Assembly: GCA_965279095.1 (NCBI GenBank)
Contig: CBDIHH010000002.1
Coordinates: 124,001-188,000, forward strand
Direction of reading: 5' to 3'
Length of the DNA stretch: 64,000 nucleotides
From: CBDIHH01 sp965279095
GTDB lineage: Bacteria > Pseudomonadota > Alphaproteobacteria > Caulobacterales > Caulobacteraceae
Shown: piece after piece, positions 24,284 to 33,063 of the stretch
How the letters are laid out: every line of letters starts with the position of its first letter
Numbering within the stretch: the stretch's first letter is position 1
Position numbers and translations under genes: made by a program
The notes under the pieces: generated by a model
Told to the model about the DNA's origin: nothing
Database searches by the model: none
The model's input: the letters and a program-made list of their open reading frames with translations, nothing else

Positions 24284-25135
24284 TCAGCCCTCCTGCGCCG
24301 CCTGCCGATCCAGGCCCAGCTGGTGCATCTCGCGCTTCAGGGTCGGATAGTAGGCGATCGCCCCCTGCAGGCCGCCCGACACGTCGATCGAGGCTGCGCT
24401 GAGGAAGGTGGCGAGCTCGCTGGCCAGGAACAGGCAGACGTTGGCGACCTCCTCCGGCTGGCCGAAGCGGCCCAGAGGGACCACCTTGACCACCATCTCG
24501 AGGAACTCCTCGCGGCTGATGGTGGGGGGCATTTCCTTGTAGTGACGATCCCACTGTCCGGTGTCGATCCAGCCCATGTTCAGGGAGTTGACGAGGATGT
24601 TGTCCGGGGCCAGCTGCTGGCCGAGCAGCTTGGACAGGGCGATCCCGGCGGCGCGATTGGTCACCGATGGGATGCCGTCGGGGGTCGGGATGGCGCCGGC
24701 GAGGGCGTTGATGTTGATGATGCGCCCCCACTTCTGCCTGCGCATATAGGGCACGGCCGCCTGGACGAAGCGGAAGTGCGCCACCTGCAGGTTGTCGGCG
24801 TGGTCGAGGATGTCCTCGGGCTTGAGGGTGTCGAGGCTGCCGCCCTTGCCCTGGCCGGCGTTGTTGACCAGCACATCGATTCCGCCCCACCGGGCGGCCG
24901 CGTCGTCGACGAAGGCCCGCACGGCGGCGGTGTCGCGGACGTCCAGGGCGGTGGCGATCACATCGGCGGCGCCCAGCGCGCGCATCTGGTCGGCCACGGC
25001 CTGGAGGGTGTCGTCGGTGCGGGCGCAGATGGCCAGGCGCACCCCCTCGCGGGCGAAGGCGGCGGCGGTGGCGCGGCCGATGCCGCGGCTGGCGCCGGTG
25101 ACGATGACGCGCTTGTCGCTGAGATCGATATGCAT
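24284..25135 (-). CDS. SDR-fold protein lacking catalytic Tyr and Lys
   Basis: 283 residues from ATG 25135 (MHIDLSDKRV). The cofactor site TGASRGIGRAT and NNAG are normal. In the active-site region, the Ser position is in INALAG (Ser replaced by Ala), and the YxxxK motif reads T159-N-R-A-A163. The same region is otherwise well conserved (GIALSKLLGQQLAP), so this is unlikely to be random decay. It may be a binding protein, or use different chemistry. It is divergent from a TetR gene. Confidence 0.85.
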   Translation of the reverse strand: MHIDLSDKRVIVTGASRGIGRATAAAFAREGVRLAICARTDDTLQAVADQMRALGAADVIATALDVRDTAAVRAFVDDAAARWGGIDVLVNNAGQGKGGSLDTLKPEDILDHADNLQVAHFRFVQAAVPYMRRQKWGRIININALAGAIPTPDGIPSVTNRAAGIALSKLLGQQLAPDNILVNSLNMGWIDTGQWDRHYKEMPPTISREEFLEMVVKVVPLGRFGQPEEVANVCLFLASELATFLSAASIDVSGGLQGAIAYYPTLKREMHQLGLDRQAAQEG

Positions 25136-25314
25136 GGCCCCGCTTGTTCCCTGAAACGGGCGTCTAAGGGCGCCCTGATCGGGAAAATTTCTATACAAGA
25201 TCGTCACTTCTGTCTTGGATATTCCAGTCGTGTGGGCGCGGGCCGGCTGGCTTTGCCAGACTCGGCGCTTGGCCTAGGCTGGGGGCAGTGCGTGACACCA
25301 GGGGAGCCGCCGCG
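25136..25314. promoter_or_regulatory. Divergent intergenic region, SDR / TetR
   Basis: An AT-rich segment at 25185-25230 holds TTTCT-N5-AGATC and CTTCTGTCTTGGATATTCC, weak relatives of the TTCTG...AGAAT box. A TetR gene next to such a region often regulates it. No better-defined element is visible. Confidence 0.35.
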
Positions 25315-26004
25315 ATGACCATCGCCGCCCGCAGGGCCAAGCCTGCCGGCCCCGTCGGCGGGCCTGCCGTCGACGCGCCGTCGGCCAAGGTCCGGCGTCC
25401 CGACCGGCGCTCGGCCCAGACCATCCAGAAGATCGTCAGCGCGGCTCAGCAGGTGATGCAGAACCACGGCACCTCCAACATCTCCGCGCGGGAGGTCTGC
25501 GAGGAGGCCGGTATCTCGCGCGGGACCCTGTACCGCTATTTCCCGTCCATGGAGGCGGTGCTCGAAGCGGTCGCCCAGCGCCTTCGCTCCGAGACCGACG
25601 AGGAACTGACAGCGGCCCTCGCCGGATGCCGGACGCCCAACGAACGGTTCACAGCCTTTCTCGCCTACACGATGAGCAATCGCGAGACGGCCCGGGCCGG
25701 CCAGTTCCTGCATGTCGAGCCGGCCTTCGTGCTCAAATATTTCGAGAACAGCTTCGACCATTTCATCGCCCGGGTGAACGGCGCCCTGGAGTCGGTCTAC
25801 GAGGCCTGGGAAGCGGACCTCGGGGCGCCCCTCGATCGCGAGGCGATCAGCGAGATGATGGTGCGATACGCCCTCAGCGAGACCCTGGTGCCCCATCGCG
25901 AGGGCCGTCCCCCCCTGGCCATGCGCCTGCGCGCCATGGTCGATCTGGTGATGGCCAAGCACCTGCCCGCGCCGGCGTCCAGGGCCGGCGCCCGGGGCGC
26001 CTGA
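25315..26004 (+). CDS. TetR/AcrR family transcriptional regulator
   Basis: 229 residues from ATG 25315, which follows GGGGAG at 9 nt; an upstream GTG (25288) adds nine residues. Helix-turn-helix: ISAREVCEEAGISRGTLYRY. The C-terminal domain is the ligand-binding dimerisation part and is not assigned to a named subfamily. It is divergent from the unusual SDR and convergent with a DMT exporter, so the usual inference is local control of these genes, possibly the wider cluster. Confidence 0.92.
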   Translation: MTIAARRAKPAGPVGGPAVDAPSAKVRRPDRRSAQTIQKIVSAAQQVMQNHGTSNISAREVCEEAGISRGTLYRYFPSMEAVLEAVAQRLRSETDEELTAALAGCRTPNERFTAFLAYTMSNRETARAGQFLHVEPAFVLKYFENSFDHFIARVNGALESVYEAWEADLGAPLDREAISEMMVRYALSETLVPHREGRPPLAMRLRAMVDLVMAKHLPAPASRAGARGA

Positions 26005-26017
26005 CGGGCGTATCGCC

Positions 26018-26929
26018 CTAATGAACCGCCGCCGCCGCCTGGCGCGCCTTGCGCTGGCTGTGCAGTTCGACGACCGTGATGAACAGGCTGGAGGCCACCA
26101 CCAGCAGGGCGCCGAGGATGACGACGGGCTGGGGCCGCTCGTGGAACAACACCAGGCCCACCAGGATGGATAGCACCAGGCGGCTGTAGTCCACCGGAGC
26201 CAGCGCCGCGGCGTCGCCGACGGTCATGCCCTTGATGAACAGGATCTGGTTGGCGGCGCTCAGCCCGCCCAGGGCGGCCAAAAGGACCAGGTCGCCCGGC
26301 GCCGGCCAGCGCCAGTCCGCCAGGGCGAAGGGCAGACCGGTGGCGAGGCCGAGGAACGAGGACCAGACCATCACGGTGGAGGCCGAGAGGTCGCGGGTCA
26401 GCGACTTGAGCCCCGTCACGGTCATGGCGAGCAGCAGGGCGGAGGCGAGGGCCGCCGCCTGCGGCAGGCCAAAAGCGGCGCCGGGCTCGGGGCGAAGGAT
26501 CACCAGAACCCCGATGAAGCCGACGACCACGGCGCCGATGCGGCGCGGGCCCATGGCCTCGCGCAGCACCAGCCCGGCCAGCAGCGTCACCCACAGCGGC
26601 CGGGTGAACGACAGGGCGTTGGCCTCCGCCATCGGTAGAGCCTGGTAGCTGTAGAGCATCAGGATCATGCCAAGGGTGGCGGTCAGGGCCCTGAGCAGGA
26701 GGGTCGGCATCCGCCTGGGCATCAGCACGGCCGCCGGATTGCGCATGATCATCGGCGCGATGGCGATGAAGGAGCCGACCTGCCGGTAGAAGTTCTGCAC
26801 GTGCGGCGGATAGTCGTCGCCCAGGTATTTCACCAGGGTGGTCATGGTCACGAAGGTGAAGGCCGAGCCCAATATCCACAGGGCGCCCTCGACGTTGGGC
26901 GGCAGGCGGCGCGGGGCTGAAGCGGGCAT
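26018..26929 (-). CDS. DMT-superfamily (EamA) transporter
   Basis: 303 residues, ten predicted membrane segments in two EamA repeats (first LWILGSAFTFVTMTTL, second after ~150). The proline-flanked TRPLWVTLLAGLVL segment is typical. EamA proteins are usually metabolite exporters. It lies downstream of and close to the FAH-family hydrolase on the same strand (57 nt), so may be co-transcribed with it. Confidence 0.88.
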   Translation of the reverse strand: MPASAPRRLPPNVEGALWILGSAFTFVTMTTLVKYLGDDYPPHVQNFYRQVGSFIAIAPMIMRNPAAVLMPRRMPTLLLRALTATLGMILMLYSYQALPMAEANALSFTRPLWVTLLAGLVLREAMGPRRIGAVVVGFIGVLVILRPEPGAAFGLPQAAALASALLLAMTVTGLKSLTRDLSASTVMVWSSFLGLATGLPFALADWRWPAPGDLVLLAALGGLSAANQILFIKGMTVGDAAALAPVDYSRLVLSILVGLVLFHERPQPVVILGALLVVASSLFITVVELHSQRKARQAAAAVH

Positions 26930-26986
26930 GGCGTCGCCTGGGGCAAGGGGCTGACGCTGGGGCGCCCTTCGGGAATGGAGGCCGGC

Positions 26987-27832
26987 TCAGCCGCCCTTGG
27001 GGCTGACCACGTTGCGCAGGGTCCCGACGCCTTCCAGCGCCACCTCGACCACGTCGCCGGGGTTGAGGTATCGGCCGCTGGTCTGGCCGACGCCCTCGGG
27101 GGTGCCGGTGAACAGAATGTCCCCAACGTCGAAGCCCACGCGCGGCTGCACGAACCGGATCAGCTCGGCGACATCCCAGGTCATGTCGCCGGTGGTCCCG
27201 TCCTGGCGGACCTCGCCATTGACGGTGGTGGACAGGCGCAGGGCCGGGCTGCCGGCGGGGAACTCGTCGCGGGTGACGATCCATGGACCCACCGGCGTGG
27301 CGAGGTTCTGGCTCTTGGCGGCGTACAGATCCATGCCGATGCCCGGGGGGCCTTGCCGCTGCAGGTCGCGGGCGCTGACGTCGTTGCCGGCGGTGTAGCC
27401 CAGCACGCAGGCCAAGGGATCGCCCAGGTCGATGGCGTCCGCGCCAATCACCACCACCAGCTCGCACTCATAGTCGAGCTGCTCGGTGAGCGGGGGATAG
27501 CGGATCGGGTCGGCCGCGCCGATGAGGGCGCCGTAGGCCTTGAGGAAGGCGATCGGCTGGGACGGCGGGGCGACGCCGAATTCCACCAGATGCTTGGCGT
27601 AGTTGGCGCCGGCCACGACGACCTTGTTGGTCTTCTCCACCGGGGCCAGCAGCCGCAGGCCCGACAGCGGCCGCGCCGGCCCCTCGAAGGTCAGCGCCGC
27701 CTCGCCCTCGCCGCGGGTGACGGCGGGGCCCCAGTCGGCGACGCCGCCCGCGATCGGGCGGGCGGAATCGGCGTCAGGATCGACGACGGCCCAGAAGGGC
27801 GCGCCGCCGTCCGAGCAGCGCGCGATCTTCAT
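26987..27832 (-). CDS. FAH-family hydrolase/hydratase/decarboxylase, small form
   Basis: 281 residues. The FAH-fold C-terminal domain is clear: metal-binding Glu pair in DYECELVVV, Asp in GNDVSARDLQ, Lys in AAKSQNLAT and FTGTPEGVG near the end. Members act on 2-keto acids, acylpyruvates, 5-oxopent-3-ene-dioates or 2-hydroxydienoates from meta-cleavage. The start overlaps the amidohydrolase stop (ATGA), so the two enzymes work in one operon. Likely a hydratase or hydrolase step after ring opening. Confidence 0.88.
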   Translation of the reverse strand: MKIARCSDGGAPFWAVVDPDADSARPIAGGVADWGPAVTRGEGEAALTFEGPARPLSGLRLLAPVEKTNKVVVAGANYAKHLVEFGVAPPSQPIAFLKAYGALIGAADPIRYPPLTEQLDYECELVVVIGADAIDLGDPLACVLGYTAGNDVSARDLQRQGPPGIGMDLYAAKSQNLATPVGPWIVTRDEFPAGSPALRLSTTVNGEVRQDGTTGDMTWDVAELIRFVQPRVGFDVGDILFTGTPEGVGQTSGRYLNPGDVVEVALEGVGTLRNVVSPKGG

Positions 27833-28905
27833 TCGGCGGCGATTTTCTGCACCTGGCCGAGGCTGGCCGGGTCGATGTGCAGCAGCTTGCAGGCGGTCTT
27901 GTAGCGGATCTTCTCCAGGTCCTCGGGCGAGACGCGCAGGCCCTCGGTCAGGTCGCCGCGGATGGCGTCGCTGCCGCCGAAGTTGGTGCCGTAGACCAGC
28001 CGGTCGGCGCCGATCACTTCGACCAGGGCCTGACGGAAGGGCAGCTCATGCAGTTCCGGGTCGAACCAGAAATTCGGCATGTATTCCATCAGGTCCTTCT
28101 TGTTGTGGACCACGTCGAGGTTCTTGATGGTCTGGGCCATGCGGCCCAGCTGGTAGGGCGCGTAGCCGCCCGCGTGGGTGATGTAGACCTTCAGTTTGGG
28201 GAACCGGTCCAGCACGCCGCCGCAGATCAGGTACCAGAAGCACTTGGTCTCGTCGTAGTTCATGCCGACGATGGCGGTGGTTTCGTATTTGTCGGTGTTG
28301 GCCTTGTCGCCCCAGGTCACGGACTGGTTGTAGCCGTGCACGAACATCGGCAGGTCGAGGTCGCACAGGGCCTCCCACACCGGGTCCATCTTGGGGTCGT
28401 CGAACTCCAGCCCGCCGAAGTTGGACCCGCCGGCGCTGAGGCCCACGGCGCCCAGTTCCTTGACGGCGCGGCAGATTTCCTTCGCGGCGTTGGGCGGATC
28501 CTGCAGGGCGGCGGTCGCCCACATATAGAGGCGCCCGGGCGCCTGGGCGCAGTATTCGGCCAGGGTGTTGTTGACCGTCGTCGAGAAGGGGTTCGCGAAG
28601 GCCGGATCGGCCCAGTACATGTAGCAGTGCGAGGGCACCGACAGGACCTGGGCGTTCTGGTTGGCGGCGTCCATCGCCTTGAGGCGTCCGGCTGAATTGT
28701 CCCAGGACTTGAAGAACTCCTCGACGTGCAGCACGCCGCCTTCCTGGACGAACTTGCGCCGCTCGGGCGAGCCGAGGGTCAGCACCCATTCGCCCACCCG
28801 CAGGCGGATGTGGCCGTCGTCATGCTTCTCGAAGAAGGGGCCCCAGTGCGGGTCCTGATTGTAGTAGCCGGACAGGGGCGCATGGGCGTGAAGGTCGAAA
28901 AGCAT
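27829..28905 (-). CDS. Amidohydrolase-2 family metal enzyme (ACMSD-like)
   Basis: 358 residues. The metal site starts with HAHAP near the N-terminus (HxH), followed by His in FVHGYNQ, THAGGYAPY, and a C-terminal Asp in GTNFGGSD. ACMSD-like enzymes decarboxylate aromatic or meta-cleavage acids or hydrolyse C-C bonds (as LigW and LigY do). It pairs with the FAH-family enzyme downstream. The transcript starts in the divergent region shared with the MFS gene at 29174. Confidence 0.88.
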   Translation of the reverse strand: MLFDLHAHAPLSGYYNQDPHWGPFFEKHDDGHIRLRVGEWVLTLGSPERRKFVQEGGVLHVEEFFKSWDNSAGRLKAMDAANQNAQVLSVPSHCYMYWADPAFANPFSTTVNNTLAEYCAQAPGRLYMWATAALQDPPNAAKEICRAVKELGAVGLSAGGSNFGGLEFDDPKMDPVWEALCDLDLPMFVHGYNQSVTWGDKANTDKYETTAIVGMNYDETKCFWYLICGGVLDRFPKLKVYITHAGGYAPYQLGRMAQTIKNLDVVHNKKDLMEYMPNFWFDPELHELPFRQALVEVIGADRLVYGTNFGGSDAIRGDLTEGLRVSPEDLEKIRYKTACKLLHIDPASLGQVQKIAAE

Positions 28906-29173
28906 GGGGCTTCCTCCTGGCTCGCGGGGATCTTATGGGGGATCACGTCGCAGGGCCGTAAAATGTCTCCGGGGGGCGTTGATGCGGGCGCCGCGTCCGT
29001 AGGCGCGCCTGTCCGGCTCAATCCTGAAAATTCTCTATCGCGAATTCAATTCGGGTGTCAAAACATTCCTGGCGCGCCAAAGGCGCCGAAAGCCTGCCTG
29101 AACAGGCGTTGCGGGAGACGTGGCTTGCGGCCCGGGCCCGGCCACGTTCCATTGGGCGGCGACCAGGGGAGGG
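28906..29173. promoter_or_regulatory. Divergent intergenic region, amidohydrolase / MFS
   Basis: 268 bp without a convincing gene. AATTCTCTATCGCGAATTC at about 29029-29047 gives ATTCT-N7-GAATT, a loose relative of the recurrent box; a further ATTCC half-site is near 29065. The MFS ribosome-binding site (GGGGAGGG) ends the region. Otherwise nothing recognisable. Confidence 0.35.
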
Positions 29174-30526
29174 ATGATGATCGAGTCCGCCGCGAGGCCA
29201 GACGGCGGGGCGCCATACCCGCCCCAGCGCTATGCCTGGTACGTCATCGGCGTCCTCTTCGTGGCGACCCTGCTGTCGCAACTGGACCGCCAGCTGCCGT
29301 CCCTGCTGGTTCGCCCGATCCGGGCGGAGTTCGGCGTCAGCGACACCGCCTACAGCTTCCTGCAGGGCTACGCCTTCGCCCTCTTCTACACCTTCGCCGG
29401 CCTGCCGTTCGGCTGGCTGGTCGACCGTACGGTGCGCCGCAACCTGATCGTCTTCGGCATGGTGGTGTGGAGCCTGATGACCGTGCTCTCGGGGTTCGCC
29501 GACAACTACAACCACCTGGTCCTGGCCCGCATGGGGGTGGGCATCGGCGAGGCGGTCCTCGCGCCGGCGGCCTATTCGATGATCGCCGACTATGTGGCGC
29601 CCCATCGCCGGGGGCGGGCGCTGAGCGTCTACTATGTCTCCCTGGCCATCGGCTCGGGCGCCTCCCTGATCCTCGGCGCCCTGATCGCCCGCATCATCCC
29701 CGACCAGGGCCTGGCCCTGCCGGCTATCGGCCTGATGTCGCAGTGGCGGCTGACCTTCCTGATCGCCGGGGCGCCGGGGATTCTGCTGGCGCTGCTCTTG
29801 TTCACGGTCCGCGAGCCGGCCCGTCGTGAGGCCCTGACGGCCAAGGCCAAGGCCAGCGGGGTCGGGGAGTTTCTCGGCCACCTGCGCCGGCATGCCTCGA
29901 CCTACGCGCGGGTGCTGACCTATCCCGGGGTGGTGGCGGTGATCGGCTATGGCGTCCTGGCCTGGGCGCCGGCGTTCTTCGACCGTCGCTTCGGCATTCC
30001 GACCAAGACCTCGGGGCTGATCGTCGGCGGCCTGGTCGCGGGCGGGGGCCTGATCGGGACCCTGATCAGCGGCTACCTTAGCGACCGCTGGTCGGCCAAG
30101 GGCGTGCCGGCGGCCCGGTTCCGCGTCACCCTGCTGGCCTGGTTCCTGATCTTGCCGACGGTGTCCGCCTGGTCGCTGATGAGCGATCCGCGGCTCAGCT
30201 TCGCCCTGCTGGCGGTGGTGGTCACCGGCTTCGCCATGGCCCAGGCCGCTGCGCCGGCGGTGGTCCAGGAGATCACCCCCAACCGCATGCGCGGCCAGGC
30301 GGTGGCCCTTTATCTGCTGATCGGCGGCCTTGTGGGCATCGGCTTCGGCCCGATGTCCGTGGCCCTGGTCACCGACCATATCTTCAAGGGCGACGACCAG
30401 CTGCCCTACGCCCTGGCCCTGGTGGGCGGGCCGATGGCGCTGCTCGGCCTCTGGCTGACCTGGTCGGGCCAGAAGCCCTACCAGCGCACCCTGGACGCCA
30501 TGCGGGCCGCGGGCGGGCGGGGCTAG
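29174..30526 (+). CDS. MFS transporter, spinster-like
   Basis: 450 residues, 12 membrane segments. The first segment carries SQLDRQLPSLLVRPIR and the loop GWLVDRTVRRN, as in spinster-like MFS permeases for aromatic acids and lipids. ATG 29174 (ATGATGATC) follows GGGGAGGG. Divergent from the amidohydrolase gene, and similar in style to the permease at 53557. Probably substrate uptake. Confidence 0.88.
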   Translation: MMIESAARPDGGAPYPPQRYAWYVIGVLFVATLLSQLDRQLPSLLVRPIRAEFGVSDTAYSFLQGYAFALFYTFAGLPFGWLVDRTVRRNLIVFGMVVWSLMTVLSGFADNYNHLVLARMGVGIGEAVLAPAAYSMIADYVAPHRRGRALSVYYVSLAIGSGASLILGALIARIIPDQGLALPAIGLMSQWRLTFLIAGAPGILLALLLFTVREPARREALTAKAKASGVGEFLGHLRRHASTYARVLTYPGVVAVIGYGVLAWAPAFFDRRFGIPTKTSGLIVGGLVAGGGLIGTLISGYLSDRWSAKGVPAARFRVTLLAWFLILPTVSAWSLMSDPRLSFALLAVVVTGFAMAQAAAPAVVQEITPNRMRGQAVALYLLIGGLVGIGFGPMSVALVTDHIFKGDDQLPYALALVGGPMALLGLWLTWSGQKPYQRTLDAMRAAGGRG

Positions 30527-30557
30527 ACGCCCTGCGCGGGCGAAGCCCTGACCCGTC

Positions 30558-31316
30558 TCAGGCGATATCTCCGTGGAAGGCGAGGAAGTCCTGGTCCGCG
30601 GCGCACAGGCCTTCGGCGTCGGGCCAGTTGATCACCGAGCCGCCGATGGTCACCGCCTGCTGGGCCCGTTCGGGTTGCTGCGAATAGCAGAAGCCCGTCG
30701 ATCGGGCGTGACGCCACTGGTCGTGCTCATTGATGCGGCCGATGGAGATGGTCACGGCCCGTCGCAGGACCAGGGCCGCCTCGGCCTCGTCCTCGCCGAG
30801 GGTCTTCAGCGCCCAGCCGGCGAATCCCGCGCGAATCTCGCGGCCGGCGTAGGGCGAAGGCCCCACGATGACGTCGCCGCGCACGTCCCAGTCCAGCAGC
30901 GGCCGCCCATCCCGCATCAGGCTTGGCCGGGTTCCGCCATCGACACGGTCGGGAACAGTGCAGTCGTAGCGCCGGCGGGGGATGGCGCGCGCGGCCGTCG
31001 CCACGGCAAGGCCCGCCAGATCGAGCATATGGGTGCAATGGATGCGGGCGTCTGTCTGGCGCGTGACGCTGTTGGCCACCGTCGAGAGGGGCATGCCGTT
31101 CAGCAGGGCCAGCTGGCCGGTGGCCTCCGGACAGGCGGTATAGGGAAATCTCAGGGCCGCGGCGGTGGCGTGGGTGACCTGATGGCCGTCGTGACGGATA
31201 TCCACGCGGAAGTGATGGAAATCGTCCTCGATCGCCGCGCGCGCCTCGCCCTGGCCGTCCGGCCCGGCGCGGCTCACAAGCTCGATCCGCCGTCGCAGGG
31301 CGCCGTCGCTTTTCAT
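30558..31316 (-). CDS. DUF2889 domain-containing protein
   Basis: 252 residues, soluble. The block HATAAALRFPYTACPEATGQ followed by CTHMLDLAGLA is the DUF2889 pattern (CP...CTH). Function unproven. Divergent from the DUF35/aldolase operon across a short gap with the recurrent box, so it is probably part of the same pathway. Confidence 0.75.
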   Translation of the reverse strand: MKSDGALRRRIELVSRAGPDGQGEARAAIEDDFHHFRVDIRHDGHQVTHATAAALRFPYTACPEATGQLALLNGMPLSTVANSVTRQTDARIHCTHMLDLAGLAVATAARAIPRRRYDCTVPDRVDGGTRPSLMRDGRPLLDWDVRGDVIVGPSPYAGREIRAGFAGWALKTLGEDEAEAALVLRRAVTISIGRINEHDQWRHARSTGFCYSQQPERAQQAVTIGGSVINWPDAEGLCAADQDFLAFHGDIA

Positions 31317-31401
31317 CGCTCGCCCTGGCCCTCCGGACCTGTCTTGATGCCCCTCGCGACCCCTGACCCGGCGCGCCGGTCGCTTGCGCTGATCGCGCGG
31401 G

Positions 31402-31438
31402 AAGTTCTATATGGCGAATAGTATTCCAATACCAGAAC
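31402..31438. promoter_or_regulatory. Operator-like boxes, DUF2889 / DUF35 divergent promoter
   Basis: GTTCTATATGGCGAATA and, at 31423-31438, ATTCCAATACCAGAAC sit in a 147-bp divergent gap. The second shares 10 of 16 positions with the 12334 box and keeps the ATTC...CAGAA half-sites. Confidence 0.45.
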
Positions 31439-31463
31439 GTCAACGCCTGCCTGGGAGGGCTTC

Positions 31464-31859
31464 GTGAGGAAGCTGCCGATGCTGACCGCGGAGACGCGGC
31501 CCTTCTGGACCGGCGGCGCCGTCGGGGAGCTGCGCATCAGTCGCTGCGCCGACTGTTCGCTCTATTTCCACCCGCCCGCGCCGGTCTGCCGCCATTGCGC
31601 CAGCCGCAACGTGGCCCCCGTGGCGGTTTCGGGTCGAGGCCAGGTGGTGGCCTGCACCGTCAACCACCAGCCGTGGACCCCGGAACTGGCCGACCCCTAT
31701 CTCGTCGCCATCATCGAACTGGACGAGCAGAAGGGCCTGCGGCTGATGTCGAACATCATCGGATGCGATCCTGAGAGCGTCCAGGTCGGCATGCCGGTGA
31801 CGGTGACCTTCGAACATGTCGAGGACGTCTGGATCCCGCTCTTCGAGGTCGCCGCCTGA
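31464..31859 (+). CDS. DUF35 Zn-ribbon/OB-fold acyl-CoA-binding protein
   Basis: 131 residues. The rubredoxin-like zinc ribbon C-x2-C-x10-C-x2-C (CADC...CRHC) is followed by an OB-fold. Such proteins bind a thiolase-fold partner and its CoA substrate; ChsH2-DUF35 with Ltp2 performs the retro-aldol step of steroid side-chain loss. GTG 31464 follows GGGAGGG. The stop overlaps the start of the thiolase-like gene (TGATG), which supports a physical complex. Confidence 0.9.
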   Translation: MRKLPMLTAETRPFWTGGAVGELRISRCADCSLYFHPPAPVCRHCASRNVAPVAVSGRGQVVACTVNHQPWTPELADPYLVAIIELDEQKGLRLMSNIIGCDPESVQVGMPVTVTFEHVEDVWIPLFEVAA

Positions 31860-33049
31860 TGATCGACCTGATCCGCGAGCGCGAGGTGGCGATCACCGGC
31901 ATCGGCCAGTCCGAGGTGGGCCGGCCGTCCACCCGGTCGGCCATGGAACTGACCATGAACGCCTGCCTGGAGGCCATCGCCGACGCCGGCCTCAGCCCGC
32001 GCGACATCGACGGCGTCTGCTGCTGGCCGGGGGACAACAGCAACGGCGACAGCTTCTCGCCGGTGGGCCCCCTGGCGGTGAAGTCGGCGCTCGGCCTGGA
32101 CGTCAACTGGTTCGGCGGCGGCTATGAGGGGCCGGGGCCCCTGACCGGGGTCATCAACGGCTCGATGGCCATCAGCGCCGGCCTGGCCCGTCACGTGCTG
32201 GTGTTCCGCACCATCACCGAGGCCAGCGCCCGCACCGCCTCGAAATCCGCCAGCTCCCTGGCGACCAAGTCGGGCGCCCGCGACAGCAATTTCATGTGGC
32301 AGTGGTGCACGCCCTTCAACGTGGTCTCGGTGATCAACATCGTCGCCATGTACGCCCAGAGCCACATGCTGCGCTACGGCACCAAGCCCGAGCAGCTGGC
32401 GCAGATCGCCTTGAACGCCCGTCGCAACGCCCAGCTCAATCCCAAGGCGGTCATGCGGGCGCCCATGACCATGGACGACTACTTCGCCTCGCGGATGATC
32501 TCGACGCCCCTGCGGATGTTCGACTGCGATGTCCATTGCGACGCCTCCACGGCGGTGGTGCTGTCGCGGCGGGAGATCGCCCGCGACCTTCGCAATCCGG
32601 AGATCCGCATCGAGGCGATCGGGACAGCCATGCGCCAGCCCTACTACTGGGACCAGGTCGATCTCACCGCCATGGTGACCGCCGATGTCGGCGACTCCAT
32701 GTGGGCCCGCACCGACTTCAAGCCCGCGGACGTCGACACGGCGCAGCTCTACGACGGCTTCACCATCCTGACCCTGATGTGGCTGGAGGGCCTCGGCCTG
32801 TGCCCCAAGGGCGAGGCCGGCGCCTTCCTCGAGGGCGGACACCGCATCGCGCTGGACGGGGAGCTGCCGCTGAACACCAACGGGGGGCAGCTGTCCGGCG
32901 GCCGGACCCACGGCATGGGCTATGTCCACGAGGCCTGCACCCAGCTGTGGGGCCGCGGCGGCGCCCGCCAGATCAAGGATCCCAAGGTGGCGGTGGCGGC
33001 GGCGGGGGGCGGCCCCCTGGGCGGCAGCCTGCTGCTGGTCAAGGACTGA
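31859..33049 (+). CDS. Thiolase-fold protein without nucleophile Cys, probable retro-aldolase
   Basis: 396 residues, thiolase superfamily of SCPx/Ltp type. Where thiolases have the nucleophile Cys (before the AxxAIxxG helix), the sequence reads PLTGVINGSMAIS with no Cys. The NEAF motif is YDGF, and the C-terminal glycine loop is NTNGGQLSGGRTHG. Loss of the Cys with retention of the fold matches Ltp2-type aldolases, which cleave a beta-hydroxyacyl-CoA to a ketone plus acyl-CoA. The partner DUF35 gene is directly upstream. Confidence 0.87.
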   Translation: MIDLIREREVAITGIGQSEVGRPSTRSAMELTMNACLEAIADAGLSPRDIDGVCCWPGDNSNGDSFSPVGPLAVKSALGLDVNWFGGGYEGPGPLTGVINGSMAISAGLARHVLVFRTITEASARTASKSASSLATKSGARDSNFMWQWCTPFNVVSVINIVAMYAQSHMLRYGTKPEQLAQIALNARRNAQLNPKAVMRAPMTMDDYFASRMISTPLRMFDCDVHCDASTAVVLSRREIARDLRNPEIRIEAIGTAMRQPYYWDQVDLTAMVTADVGDSMWARTDFKPADVDTAQLYDGFTILTLMWLEGLGLCPKGEAGAFLEGGHRIALDGELPLNTNGGQLSGGRTHGMGYVHEACTQLWGRGGARQIKDPKVAVAAAGGGPLGGSLLLVKD

Positions 33050-33063
33050 CCGGGAGGGGCGCC

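Noticed and set aside
31859..33049. Ordinary thiolase annotation
   Set aside because: The nucleophile Cys is missing and the NEAF motif is changed; a Cys-complete thiolase is encoded at 11107.
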